A stretch of 64,000 nt of DNA, taken from the NCBI RefSeq assembly GCF_047126315.1, contig NZ_CP138953.1, forward strand, positions 2,356,001 to 2,420,000, in the 5' to 3' direction. The stretch comes from Shimia sp022448905 (lineage in GTDB: Bacteria > Pseudomonadota > Alphaproteobacteria > Rhodobacterales > Rhodobacteraceae). Below are positions 51,181 to 59,209 of this stretch, piece after piece (the stretch's first letter is position 1; every line of letters starts with the position of its first letter). The position numbers and the translations under genes are program-made. The notes under the pieces are model-generated. The model ran no database searches. It was given only the letters and a program-made list of their open reading frames with translations, and was not told the DNA's origin.

Positions 51181-51840
51181 ATGCGCGCATTGGTGGTTGG
51201 CGATACTGGTGGGATAGGGTCGGCGGTGTCAGCACGATTGCGGGCGCGAGGCGCGCAGGTTGTCGGGCTGTCGCGGCAGCGGGACGGGTTTGATGTTGCC
51301 GATCCGGCGCAGGCAGAGGCCGTGCTGGATGCGCTGGACGGGCCGTTTGGACTTATTTTTGTAGCGACGGGTGCTTTGGTTTGCACAAGGTCTGCTCCGG
51401 AGAAATCGTTGCGCGAGGTGAGCGCGGAAGAGATGGCGGCGCAGTTTGCAGTGAACACCATTGGACCGGCGTTGGTGTTGAAGCAGGCGCCAAGGTTGTT
51501 GGCGCGGCGGGAGCGGGGCGTGTTTGCAGCTTTGTCGGCGCGGGTGGGGTCGATTGGTGATAATCGCGCTGGTGGCTGGTATTCGTACCGGGCATCCAAG
51601 GCAGCGCTTAATCAGGTGATCCGGACAGGGGCGGTAGAGTTGGCGCGGAGCCGTAAGCAGGCGGTCTGCGTCGCGTTGCATCCCGGAACAGTGGCGACAG
51701 ACTTCACGGCCAACTATCCGGCGCATAAAAAGGTTGGCGCTGAGGAGGCTGCGGCAAACCTTCTGGGCGTGTTGGACGGGCTGGCGCCCGCCCAGAGTGG
51801 TGGGTTCTATGATTATGCGGGGCTTGAAGTGCCGTGGTGA
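51181..51840 (+). CDS. Short-chain dehydrogenase/reductase
   Basis: 219 residues. The nucleotide motif is VVGDTGGIGSAVSARLRARG (T-G-x3-G-x-G type). The catalytic Ser lies near FAALSARVGSIGD and the Tyr-Lys pair in YSYRASKAALNQVIR. It resembles the short CsgA-like SDR proteins that use NADPH. The substrate is unknown. Its 3' end overlaps the convergent ABA4-like gene by 28 bases. Confidence 0.85.
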   Translation: MRALVVGDTGGIGSAVSARLRARGAQVVGLSRQRDGFDVADPAQAEAVLDALDGPFGLIFVATGALVCTRSAPEKSLREVSAEEMAAQFAVNTIGPALVLKQAPRLLARRERGVFAALSARVGSIGDNRAGGWYSYRASKAALNQVIRTGAVELARSRKQAVCVALHPGTVATDFTANYPAHKKVGAEEAAANLLGVLDGLAPAQSGGFYDYAGLEVPW

Positions 51841-52259
51841 GACCGATCTGCGAGACGGCTGATCGCGGATAGAGCCCAGTAGGCGAGCAGGCCAGCCGGA
51901 CCAAACAGGAAGATCAGCGGCAGGCTTGGGGCCACCCACCAGAAGCGGATGCCCTTTGCGCGCGCAGAGCGGCAGGCCCAAGCGCCAATGAACAGATCAA
52001 AGGCGAGGAAATGCACCCAGCCTGCCAGGAGCGCCTGGTCGTGGGAGAACAGGGTTTTCACGCTAGCGAGACTGTTAAAGCCGCCGGTTGTGTCGGCCGG
52101 AAGCAGGATCAGCGCGACATAACCGAGCGAGAGCAGGGCTGGCAGGAGGAAGCCCGCGATTTTGTCTGACAGGGTGGGCAGCCATGGAGATGTGAGGAGC
52201 AGGAGCCAGCCAGACATGGCGAGGAGGCCTGCGAGAGAGAAAGCGGTTTCTGGGGGCAT
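51813..52259 (-). CDS. ABA4-like membrane protein
   Basis: 148 residues from MPPETAFSLAGLLAMSGW; the frame is open further upstream but only this part has helices. Four transmembrane spans are seen, with KTLFSHDQALLAGWVHFLAFDLFIGAWACRSA, the typical ABA4/DUF4281 motif (WxHxxAxDLFIG). In plants, ABA4 acts in neoxanthin formation; bacterial members may bind carotenoid-like compounds or singlet-oxygen quenchers, but that is unproven. It is divergent from a MarR gene that shares a 16-base palindrome. Confidence 0.8.
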   Translation of the reverse strand: MPPETAFSLAGLLAMSGWLLLLTSPWLPTLSDKIAGFLLPALLSLGYVALILLPADTTGGFNSLASVKTLFSHDQALLAGWVHFLAFDLFIGAWACRSARAKGIRFWWVAPSLPLIFLFGPAGLLAYWALSAISRLADRSHHGTSSPA

Positions 52260-52303
52260 TAGGGGGCCATGGAAAATGTGGTTTTGGCTATATGTTGCGA
52301 TTC

Positions 52304-52319
52304 GCTTGCATATGCAAGC
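52304..52319. promoter_or_regulatory. Palindromic operator between ABA4-like and MarR genes
   Basis: GCTTGCATATGCAAGC is a perfect 16-base palindrome, 22 bases before the MarR start and 45 bases before the ABA4-like start. It is a typical MarR dimer site, so the regulator probably controls both genes. Confidence 0.72.
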
Positions 52320-52340
52320 ATATAGCAATAAATGGGGTGT

Positions 52341-52787
52341 ATGACGGATATCAGAACAACAAGCGCGCTGCGGCTCTTGCAGGCAGCGGATGAGTTTCGC
52401 GCGGGGCTGGCCGGGGAGTTTTCTTCGGTGCATGGCATCTCGGTAAATGAGTTTTTGATGCTGCTGCATTTGCAGCGATCGCCAAAGCAGCGCTTGGCGC
52501 GGGTGGAGCTGGCCAAGCGGATGCATGTGAGTGCTTCCACCGTGACCCGCATGGCTGCGCCGATGGAGAAAATCGGGTTGCTTAGTCGTGATGTGGATGA
52601 ACGGGACGCGCGGATTGTGTTTGTGGTGCTCACAGACACGGGGGCGGAGCGTTTGGCGGACGCTTTGGTGACTTTTGCCAAGCGGGCCGGGTACTTGCTG
52701 GATGAACGCTGGCAAGGCGATGACGTGGTTCAGTTGGCGGAAATGCTGCGGCGATTGGCACCGGGGGCGGCGGGGACGCTGACCTGA
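52341..52787 (+). CDS. MarR-family transcriptional regulator
   Basis: 148 residues from the ATG at 52341 (another in-frame ATG lies at 52332). The winged helix is VELAKRMHVSASTVTRMAAPMEKIGLLSRDVDERDARIVFVVLT, with the DxRxxxV wing typical of MarR. It is divergent from the ABA4-like gene with a perfect palindrome between, so it likely represses that gene and itself. The effector is unknown. Confidence 0.88.
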   Translation: MTDIRTTSALRLLQAADEFRAGLAGEFSSVHGISVNEFLMLLHLQRSPKQRLARVELAKRMHVSASTVTRMAAPMEKIGLLSRDVDERDARIVFVVLTDTGAERLADALVTFAKRAGYLLDERWQGDDVVQLAEMLRRLAPGAAGTLT

Positions 52788-52791
52788 AATG

Positions 52792-52818
52792 AAAAAGCCG
52801 CGCAGAGGGCGCGGCTTT
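52792..52818. terminator. Terminator shared by MarR and MORN genes
   Basis: Perfect ten-base-pair stem AAAGCCGCGC / GCGCGGCTTT with a five-base loop. Five T follow on the - strand and three on the + strand, so it works best for the MORN gene. Confidence 0.82.
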
Positions 52819-52840
52819 GTGGTCTTTGCTGGCGGTGGGA

Positions 52841-54262
52841 TTACCCGTCGTTTTGGGCTGGTGCGGCCTCGGAAAGAGTGCCGTTGGCCCAGTTGCCTTT
52901 GCGCTCTTCACCGGAGGCGTATTTCATCGTGCCTTCGCCCTGACGCTGGCCCCCTTTGAAGGTGCCCTCATAGATGTCGCCGTTGGCGTAGGTGGCGACG
53001 CCAACCCCATCGATCTCGCCGGATTTCCATTCACCCGCGTATTTGAAGCCGTCCGGCATGACAATTTCGCCAATACCGTTGCGCTGACCGAGAGAGAACT
53101 GGCCGGTGTAGGTGGTGCCATCTGCGTAGGTGGCGACGCCCATGCCGTGGCGCTGGCCGTCTTGCCATTCGCCCTCATAGCGGTAGCCGTCGGCGTAGGT
53201 CATCACGCCGCGGCCGTGGTTCTTGGCGTTTTTGAAGTCACCTTCATAGACCAGACCATTGGCGTAGACCGCTTTGCCAACGCCATCGTTCACGCCTGCC
53301 TTCCAGTCGCCTTCATAGGTGGTGCCGTCGGTGTAGGTGATTTTGCCTTGGCCGTCGGCAAGGCCATTGGCGAACTGGCCGACATAGACCGAGCCGTCGG
53401 CGTAGGTGACTTCGCCGTTGCCTTCGATGTCACCGTTGACCCAGGTGCCCACGTAGACGTAGCCATCGCTGCCTTTGAAGGTACCCTGGCCATGGCGTTG
53501 ATCCGCCTGGAAGTCGCCTTCATAGGTGTCGCCGTTGGCGTAGGTCACCATGCCTTTTCCTTGGCGTTGACCACCGACCAGTTGGCCGACATAGATGTCG
53601 CCATTGGGCTGCGTGAGCGTGCCGTCGCCTTCGATTTGACCCGCGGCCCAGGTGCCCTCGTAGGTCAGGCCTCCGGGCATGGTCAGGCGGCCTTGGCCCG
53701 CGCGTTCGCCGGCTTTGATTTCGCCGTCATAGATGGTGCCGTCAGCATATGTGATCTTGCCGAGGCCTTCTTTGACGCCGTTGAGCCAATCGCCTTCGTA
53801 ACGGTAGCCGGCCGGGCTGATCATCACGCCTTTGCCGTGGTGGTTGGCGTTTTGGAAGCTGCCTTCGTAGCGCACGCCGTTGGCATAAATCGCCACACCT
53901 GCGCCGGTGATTTTACCGTCGGCCCAGTCACCCTCGTAGGTGCCGCCATCGGTGAAGGTGATTTTGCCAAAACCATGCGGTTTGCCTTTGGCAAAGGTGC
54001 CGACATAAACCGAGCCATTGGGGAAGCGGGCCATGCCTTCGCCAACGATCTCACCCTCAACCCAAGCGCCTTCGTATTCGTAGCCGTTGGGCAGGCGGTA
54101 GATGCCGGTGCCGTGTTGCAGCCCGTCCTTAAAGGTGCCCTCATAGACACCGCCGTCGTCATATTGTTTGGTCAGAACCTGGCTGTCCTGTGCGAAGGCA
54201 GCACCGCTCAACGATGTGCCGGCCATCAGGATGGCTATGGTAAGTGCCTGAGTTCTGCTCAT
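52841..54262 (-). CDS. Secreted MORN-repeat protein
   Basis: 473 residues from the ATG at 54262 (GGA five bases upstream); a GTG at 54277 is less likely. A signal peptide ends in GAAFAQ. The rest is 18 full MORN repeats of 23 residues (pattern YEGxWxxGxxxGxGxxxYxxGxx) and a partial last one, forming a long twisted beta-sheet. Repeats 1-9 resemble 10-18 one by one, so the gene grew by doubling a 621-base block. MORN sheets bind lipids or proteins; this exported one may act at the envelope. The function is unknown. Confidence 0.9.
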   Translation of the reverse strand: MSRTQALTIAILMAGTSLSGAAFAQDSQVLTKQYDDGGVYEGTFKDGLQHGTGIYRLPNGYEYEGAWVEGEIVGEGMARFPNGSVYVGTFAKGKPHGFGKITFTDGGTYEGDWADGKITGAGVAIYANGVRYEGSFQNANHHGKGVMISPAGYRYEGDWLNGVKEGLGKITYADGTIYDGEIKAGERAGQGRLTMPGGLTYEGTWAAGQIEGDGTLTQPNGDIYVGQLVGGQRQGKGMVTYANGDTYEGDFQADQRHGQGTFKGSDGYVYVGTWVNGDIEGNGEVTYADGSVYVGQFANGLADGQGKITYTDGTTYEGDWKAGVNDGVGKAVYANGLVYEGDFKNAKNHGRGVMTYADGYRYEGEWQDGQRHGMGVATYADGTTYTGQFSLGQRNGIGEIVMPDGFKYAGEWKSGEIDGVGVATYANGDIYEGTFKGGQRQGEGTMKYASGEERKGNWANGTLSEAAPAQNDG

Positions 54263-54476
54263 AATTTCCAGTCCCACTGTTGCCCCGAAGGAGCATCCCC
54301 ATCACCTTGCGGTGTTTTGCGTGATTTTAGGGCAAGGGTGGGATTGGGGCAAACGGTTTTGCACCCCGGCCCTGTTTTGGCAGGAATGAGCGGTCTGGGG
54401 GCGGTGGTTTGCGCTTTTCCTTGGCGCTGTGTCTGCTACATCTTTGCGCAAGTAACGCGGTGCGGGAAGAGAAGAC

Positions 54477-56135
54477 ATGGCTGATACATTCCGTTTGACA
54501 CTGGCGCAGGCCAATCCGGTGATGGGGGATTTGGCAGGCAATGCCAAGAAGGTGCGCGAGGTCTGGGCCGAGGCCAAGGCGGCGGGCTCTGATATGGTCG
54601 CTTTCCCGGAGATGTTCATTTTGGGCTACAACGCGCAGGATCTGATCTTGAAGCCGGCGTTGCAGGCGGCCGCTTTGGCGGAGATTGAGCAACTGGCGGT
54701 GGAGTGCGCGGAAGGGCCAGTGGTGGCTGTGGGCGGGCCGTTGGTGCAGGAGGGGGCGCTTTATAATGCGTATTTCATCCTGAAGGGCGGAAAGATTGCG
54801 CATACGCAGCTCAAGCATCACTTGCCAAACTACACCGTGTTTGACGAAGAGCGCCTGTTTGCCCATGGGCCGATGGGTGGGCCGTATGATGTGAACGGGG
54901 TGCGGGTTGGTAGCCCGATTTGCGAGGATGCTTGGTTTGAGGATGTGCCGGAAACTATGGAGGAAACCGGCGCGGAGATCCTCGTGGTGCCGAATGGCTC
55001 GCCTTATTACCGCGACAAGTTTGATCGCCGCATGAACCATATGGTGGCGCGGGTGATCGAGACCGAATTGCCATTGGTGTATCTCAACATGGTGGGCGGC
55101 CAGGACGATCAGGTGTTTGACGGCGGCTCCTTTGTGCTGAACCCCGGCGGGCAGTTGGCGATGCAATTGCCGGTGTTTGACGAGGCGGTGGCGCATGTGG
55201 AGTTTGAACGCACGGCTGCTGGCTGGCGCTGCAAGGATGGCCCAAAGGCGCTGTTGCCTGCGGGCGAAGAGCAGGATTACCGCGTCTCGGTTGAGGCGCT
55301 GCGGGACTACATGGGCAAGACCGGCTTCAAGAAGGTGTTGCTGGGGCTGTCCGGTGGCATTGATAGTGCGCTGGTGGCGACGATTGCGGTGGATGCATTG
55401 GGGGCAGAGAATGTGCGCTGTGTGATGTTGCCATCCGAGTATACCTCGCAGGAGTCGCTGGATGACGCGGAGGACATCGCTAAGCGGTTGGGTGTGCACT
55501 ATGACTATGTGCCCATTGCCGAAGGGCGTGCCGCGATCACCAACACGCTGGCGCCGCTGTTTGAAGGCACGGAACCGGGCTTGACCGAAGAGAACATTCA
55601 GAGCCGCTTGCGCGGGCTGCTGTTGATGGCGCTGTCCAACAAGTTTGGTGAGATGCTGCTGACCACGGGCAACAAGAGCGAGGTCGCGGTGGGCTATGCC
55701 ACGATCTATGGCGACATGGCCGGCGGGTACAACCCGATCAAGGACATGTACAAAACCCGCGTGTTTGAGACCTCGCGCTGGCGCAACAGCGTGCATCGCG
55801 ACTGGATGAATGGGCCGGAGGGCGAGGTCATTCCGGTGAACATCATCGACAAGCCGCCGTCCGCGGAGCTGCGTCCGGACCAGAAGGATGAGGACAGTCT
55901 GCCGCCCTATGACGTGTTGGATGCGATCCTGTTCATGCTGGTGGATGAGGACAAATCCGTCGCGGACTGCGTGGCTGCTGGCTATGACCGGGAGACGGTG
56001 AAGCGCGTGGAGCATCTGGTCTATATCAGCGAGTACAAACGCTTCCAGTCCGCGCCAGGCGCGCGGTTGAGCAAGAAGGCGTTTTGGCTGGATCGGCGCT
56101 ATCCGATTGTGAATCGGTTCCGTGACCCAAGCTGA
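54477..56135 (+). CDS. nadE: Glutamine-dependent NAD+ synthetase
   Basis: 552 residues, the two-domain form. The N-terminal nitrilase-type glutaminase has the triad Glu45 (FPEMFIL), Lys113 (QLKHHLPN) and Cys149 (SPICEDAWF). The C-terminal synthetase domain has the PP-loop LGLSGGIDSALVATIAVDALG and the adenylate/NaAD site region TTGNKSEVAVGYATIYGDMAGG. It makes NAD+ from deamido-NAD, using ammonia channelled from glutamine. It is followed by a RidA gene 37 bases on. Confidence 0.95.
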   Translation: MADTFRLTLAQANPVMGDLAGNAKKVREVWAEAKAAGSDMVAFPEMFILGYNAQDLILKPALQAAALAEIEQLAVECAEGPVVAVGGPLVQEGALYNAYFILKGGKIAHTQLKHHLPNYTVFDEERLFAHGPMGGPYDVNGVRVGSPICEDAWFEDVPETMEETGAEILVVPNGSPYYRDKFDRRMNHMVARVIETELPLVYLNMVGGQDDQVFDGGSFVLNPGGQLAMQLPVFDEAVAHVEFERTAAGWRCKDGPKALLPAGEEQDYRVSVEALRDYMGKTGFKKVLLGLSGGIDSALVATIAVDALGAENVRCVMLPSEYTSQESLDDAEDIAKRLGVHYDYVPIAEGRAAITNTLAPLFEGTEPGLTEENIQSRLRGLLLMALSNKFGEMLLTTGNKSEVAVGYATIYGDMAGGYNPIKDMYKTRVFETSRWRNSVHRDWMNGPEGEVIPVNIIDKPPSAELRPDQKDEDSLPPYDVLDAILFMLVDEDKSVADCVAAGYDRETVKRVEHLVYISEYKRFQSAPGARLSKKAFWLDRRYPIVNRFRDPS

Positions 56136-56172
56136 GCGACAGAACTAACGTTTAAATAACAGGGGCTTGAAC

Positions 56173-56520
56173 ATGATTGAACGCAAACACACGGGCACAC
56201 GGATGTCCAAAATCGTCATTCACAATCAGGTGGCGTACCTGTGTGGCCAAGTTGGCGCGGGGGACACGGTTGCGGAGCAGACGCGAGATTGTCTGTCTCG
56301 CGTGGATGCGTTGCTGGAAGAAGCTGGATCAGATCGCGAGCATATTTTGCAGGCGATCGTGTGGCTGTCCGATATGGCGGATTTTGCCGAGATGAATGCG
56401 GTTTGGGATGACTGGGTGCCGGAAGGCCATGCGCCTGCGCGGGCCTGCGGTGAGGCGAAATTGGCGCGGGATGTGTTGAAGGTTGAGGTGATTGTTACGA
56501 CGGCTGTGAAGGGCGGTTGA
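56173..56520 (+). CDS. RidA/YjgF-family protein
   Basis: 115 residues from the ATG at 56173 (AGGGG eight bases upstream; a TTG two codons earlier is in frame). The YjgF/RidA trimer fold is shown by VIHNQVAYLCGQVGAGDTVAEQTRDCLSRVDALLEEAGSD, and the C-terminal HAPARACGEAKLA holds the conserved Arg and Glu of the imine-binding pocket. Active RidA proteins hydrolyse reactive enamines and imines made by PLP enzymes. The family is broad, so activity is likely but not proven. Confidence 0.88.
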   Translation: MIERKHTGTRMSKIVIHNQVAYLCGQVGAGDTVAEQTRDCLSRVDALLEEAGSDREHILQAIVWLSDMADFAEMNAVWDDWVPEGHAPARACGEAKLARDVLKVEVIVTTAVKGG

Positions 56521-56692
56521 GGGAATGTGGCTGCTGAGCGGAGGGTAGAAGAGTGTGGTGCTTGCCTGTCCGAACATGTGATCGGCAAGGATAAAATGCA
56601 TTTCTGAAGTGCGGCCAAAGCCTGTTTCTGCTTGACTTGAGCTAGGCCCCTAAAATGAGAACAAGTTCGTGAAACGCAATTCAGGCTAAGAT

Positions 56693-57115
56693 GTGCTCAA
56701 GAGATTTTTGTTGTTATTGTTTTCTGCCGCTTTCACTGTGATAGCCATCATTGGGCTGTTGCTTTGGTCACCTGTCGATGAGTTTACAGGGGCAACTTTC
56801 AGCCAAGAAAAATGGGCGGCTAATGGGGAGTGCCAAGCAGCCTCCGGCGATGACTGTGTGCAGCAACGCCCACGGTGCCCCCGTGGGGCAATGGCTCAGG
56901 ATCTACGTCAAAATTTCTTGCACAACCGCGAGACAACTAAAACCGATGTTTCAGAATTGATTGGTGATCATGACACCACCGTCGTAATCGGCGGAGAACA
57001 CTGCGAAGCTCACTATTTGGGAATGTGCAGCCCGATGTCTTTTGATGGTGACAGTCTTTATGTTTGCTACGATCAGAACGACGCGTTGGTTAGTTCCGGC
57101 CACATCAGGCACTAG
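56693..57115 (+). CDS. Small anchored protein of unknown function
   Basis: 140 residues from a GTG start. One N-terminal hydrophobic span (FLLLLFSAAFTVIAIIGLLLW) is followed by a periplasmic-type domain with RQNFLHNRETTKTDVSELIGDHDT, a pattern that recalls the SmpA/OmlA (BamE-like) repeat where a helix precedes a glycine-ending turn. Several cysteines (GECQAASGDDCVQQRPRC, EHCEAHYLGMCS) may form disulfides. The segment is less GC-rich than its neighbours. I do not recognise a named family. Confidence 0.6.
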   Translation: MLKRFLLLLFSAAFTVIAIIGLLLWSPVDEFTGATFSQEKWAANGECQAASGDDCVQQRPRCPRGAMAQDLRQNFLHNRETTKTDVSELIGDHDTTVVIGGEHCEAHYLGMCSPMSFDGDSLYVCYDQNDALVSSGHIRH

Positions 57116-57228
57116 CAATCTGATCCCTGGTTCAGGCTTTCAAGTAAAGTACTCGAAGTTGGAGAAGCCGCTCTTAGCGGCTGCTTGCTCAATAAGCTCC
57201 GCTTTTTTTGGCGCCCTGAGATTTTCAG

Positions 57229-57249
57229 CGCGTCCCAAACCGGGACGCG
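57229..57249 (-). terminator. Hairpin after gltX
   Basis: Perfect eight-base-pair stem CGCGTCCC / GGGACGCG with a five-base loop, 21 bases past the gltX stop. The - strand continues CTGAAAAT without a T run, so it is a weak terminator or an RNA stabiliser. A second hairpin, AGCCGC / GCGGCT, lies at 57166-57182. Confidence 0.5.
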
Positions 57250-57269
57250 TTGTCTTCTATTCTGGCGGT

Positions 57270-58595
57270 TTAGCCGCGGGCTTTGATGACCTGCAGCAGC
57301 GGCATCAGGGAGGCCATGTCGGGGCCGTTTTTCTGACCGGTGAGGGCTTTGCGCAGGGGCATAAACAGACCGCGGCCTTTGCGGCCTGTGGCCTCTTTCA
57401 CCGCCGCGGTCCAGGTGGACCAGGTGTCGTCATCAAACGGGCCTTCGGGCAGGAGCTTCATGGCCTCGGCGATGAACTCTTTGTCTTCGTCGTCGATCTC
57501 TGGTTCCGCGCCATTGGTGTAGAGATCCCACCATTTGCCCAGATCGTTGAGCGTGGTGATGTTGTCGCGGGTCACGTTCCAGAAGCGCTCGGCCAACTCA
57601 GTGGGCACACCAACCGCCGCAACGGCGTCGGCCACCTCTGCGAGGGGGGTTTCCTGCAGCACTTTGGCGGTGAGCGGATAGAGGTCTTCGACGTCAAATT
57701 TGGTCGGCGCTGCGCCAAATTTGGTAATGTCAAAACCGTCCGCGATCTCTTCGAGGTTGGCGCGCAGTTCCATTGGGTCGGAGCTGCCCAGACGGGCCAT
57801 CAGGCTCAGGAGGGCAATCGGCTGCACACCGGCTTCGCGCAGGTCACGCAGGGCCAGGGTGCCGAGGCGTTTGGAGAGCGCTTCGCCCTGTGGGCCGGTC
57901 AGCAGGGAGTGGTGCGCGAAGTTGGGCACCGCGCCGCCCAAGGCTTCGATTATCTGGATCTGGGTGGCGGTATTGGTGACGTGGTCGGAGCCGCGCACCA
58001 CATCGGAGATGCCGTAGTCGATGTCGTCACAGACGGAGGCCAGCGTGTAGAGGAACTGACCATCGGCGCGGATCAGCACCGGGTCAGATACGGAGGCGGC
58101 GTCGATGGAGCGGTCGCCCAAGATGCCGTCGGTCCATTCAATACGTGCGTGGTCCAGCTTGAAGCGCCAGTGGCCGTTGCCGCGCTCTGCGCGCAGGTTG
58201 GCTTTCTCGTCGTCCGACAGGTTCAGGGCCGCGCGGTCGTAAACCGGCGGTTTGCCCATGTTGAGCTGTTTCTTGCGCTTCAGGTCCAGCTCGGTTGGGG
58301 TTTCAAAACACTCATAGAACCGGCCCATGTCGCGCAGGTGCTGCGCGGCGTCTTCATAGCGCTCCAGGCGGTCGGACTGTTTCTCGATGCGGTCCCAGGT
58401 CAGGCCAAGCCATTCGAGATCTTCTTGGATGGCGTCGACATATTCCTGTTTGCTGCGCTCCGGATCGGTGTCGTCGATGCGCAGGATGAAGGTGCCGCCA
58501 GCTTTGCGGGCGATCAGGTAGTTCATCAGCGCGGTGCGCAGGTTGCCAACGTGGATGTAGCCGGTGGGCGAAGGGGCAAAACGGGTGGTCGTCAT
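57270..58595 (-). CDS. gltX: Glutamyl-tRNA synthetase
   Basis: 441 residues from MTTTRFAPSPTGYIHVGN (GGAG seven bases upstream; the frame is open ten codons further). The class I motifs are HVGN in place of HIGH and LSKR in place of KMSKS (EALSKRLG). It charges tRNA(Glu) with glutamate. Many alphaproteobacteria carry two GltX copies with split tRNA roles; this shorter one could be the second type (GltX2), but the other copy is not in the window. Confidence 0.92.
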   Translation of the reverse strand: MTTTRFAPSPTGYIHVGNLRTALMNYLIARKAGGTFILRIDDTDPERSKQEYVDAIQEDLEWLGLTWDRIEKQSDRLERYEDAAQHLRDMGRFYECFETPTELDLKRKKQLNMGKPPVYDRAALNLSDDEKANLRAERGNGHWRFKLDHARIEWTDGILGDRSIDAASVSDPVLIRADGQFLYTLASVCDDIDYGISDVVRGSDHVTNTATQIQIIEALGGAVPNFAHHSLLTGPQGEALSKRLGTLALRDLREAGVQPIALLSLMARLGSSDPMELRANLEEIADGFDITKFGAAPTKFDVEDLYPLTAKVLQETPLAEVADAVAAVGVPTELAERFWNVTRDNITTLNDLGKWWDLYTNGAEPEIDDEDKEFIAEAMKLLPEGPFDDDTWSTWTAAVKEATGRKGRGLFMPLRKALTGQKNGPDMASLMPLLQVIKARG

Positions 58596-58656
58596 GGGAA
58601 TCTCCTGTTGCGTTCCCAATTCCATACCTCGCGCGGTTTGTCCAGAAATGTGGCAC

Positions 58657-59085
58657 TTAGCCCGCGTGCACGGGCCATTTGGCGTTCAGATCCGTCAGGC
58701 CGGTTTGAATGAGCTCCTCGAGGACTGCGATGTCGATGTCGGCGAGTTTGTTGATGTAGAGGCAGGATTTGCCAAGTTTGTGTTTGCCGAGGCGGGCGAG
58801 AATGGCGCTGTAGTCCTGGTATCCAGGCATGATGTAGAGCACGAGATTGGCTTTGCGCGGGCTGAAGCCGGTAGCGAGGAAATCGCCTTCGCGGCCGCTG
58901 TCGTAGCGGTAGTGGTATTGGCCAAAGCCGATAATCGACGGGCCCCACATGACTGCAGGGAAGCCGGAGACGCGCTCGAAGAGGTCAAGCAGAACGTGGG
59001 CGTCAGACTGGCGGCGCGGGGGCGTGACGGTTTGCAGGAAGTCGCGCGGGGCCACGTCTGTGGGGGCGGTTTTGTTGCCTGACAT
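58657..59085 (-). CDS. DUF1801 domain protein
   Basis: 142 residues from MSGNKTAPTDVAPRDFL; the frame runs further upstream without similarity. The YdhG/DUF1801 pattern is clear: LLDLFERVSGFPAVMWGPSIIGFGQYHYRY, then GFSPRKANLVLYIMPGYQDYSAILARLGKHKLGKSCLYINKLADID, which includes the GKS..Y.N.L core. The fold resembles frataxin/SMI-type small domains; the function is unknown. Divergent from the exported MBL-fold gene. Confidence 0.85.
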   Translation of the reverse strand: MSGNKTAPTDVAPRDFLQTVTPPRRQSDAHVLLDLFERVSGFPAVMWGPSIIGFGQYHYRYDSGREGDFLATGFSPRKANLVLYIMPGYQDYSAILARLGKHKLGKSCLYINKLADIDIAVLEELIQTGLTDLNAKWPVHAG

Positions 59086-59157
59086 TTTGGGCGGTCCTTG
59101 GTTGGGATCCGTCACTTCTACGTGATTATTGATCCAAATTCTCGCACCTTCCGTAAA

Positions 59158-59186
59158 ATCGATATTATTAGCAAATATCGATATTT
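59158..59186. promoter_or_regulatory. Overlapping palindromes upstream of the MBL-fold gene
   Basis: Arms ATCGATATT / AATATCGAT (59158-59166 and 59174-59182) and a nested perfect palindrome AAATATCGATATTT (59173-59186), 24 bases before the MBL-fold start. It is likely the site of a dimeric repressor; no regulator gene is adjacent. Confidence 0.6.
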
Positions 59187-59209
59187 TTGACAGCAGTGGG
59201 AGAGGACCA

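Noticed and set aside
52817..54484. 555-codon + strand frame opposite the MORN gene
   Set aside because: Its apparent repeats are the mirror of the MORN repeats; the - strand has the signal peptide and terminator.
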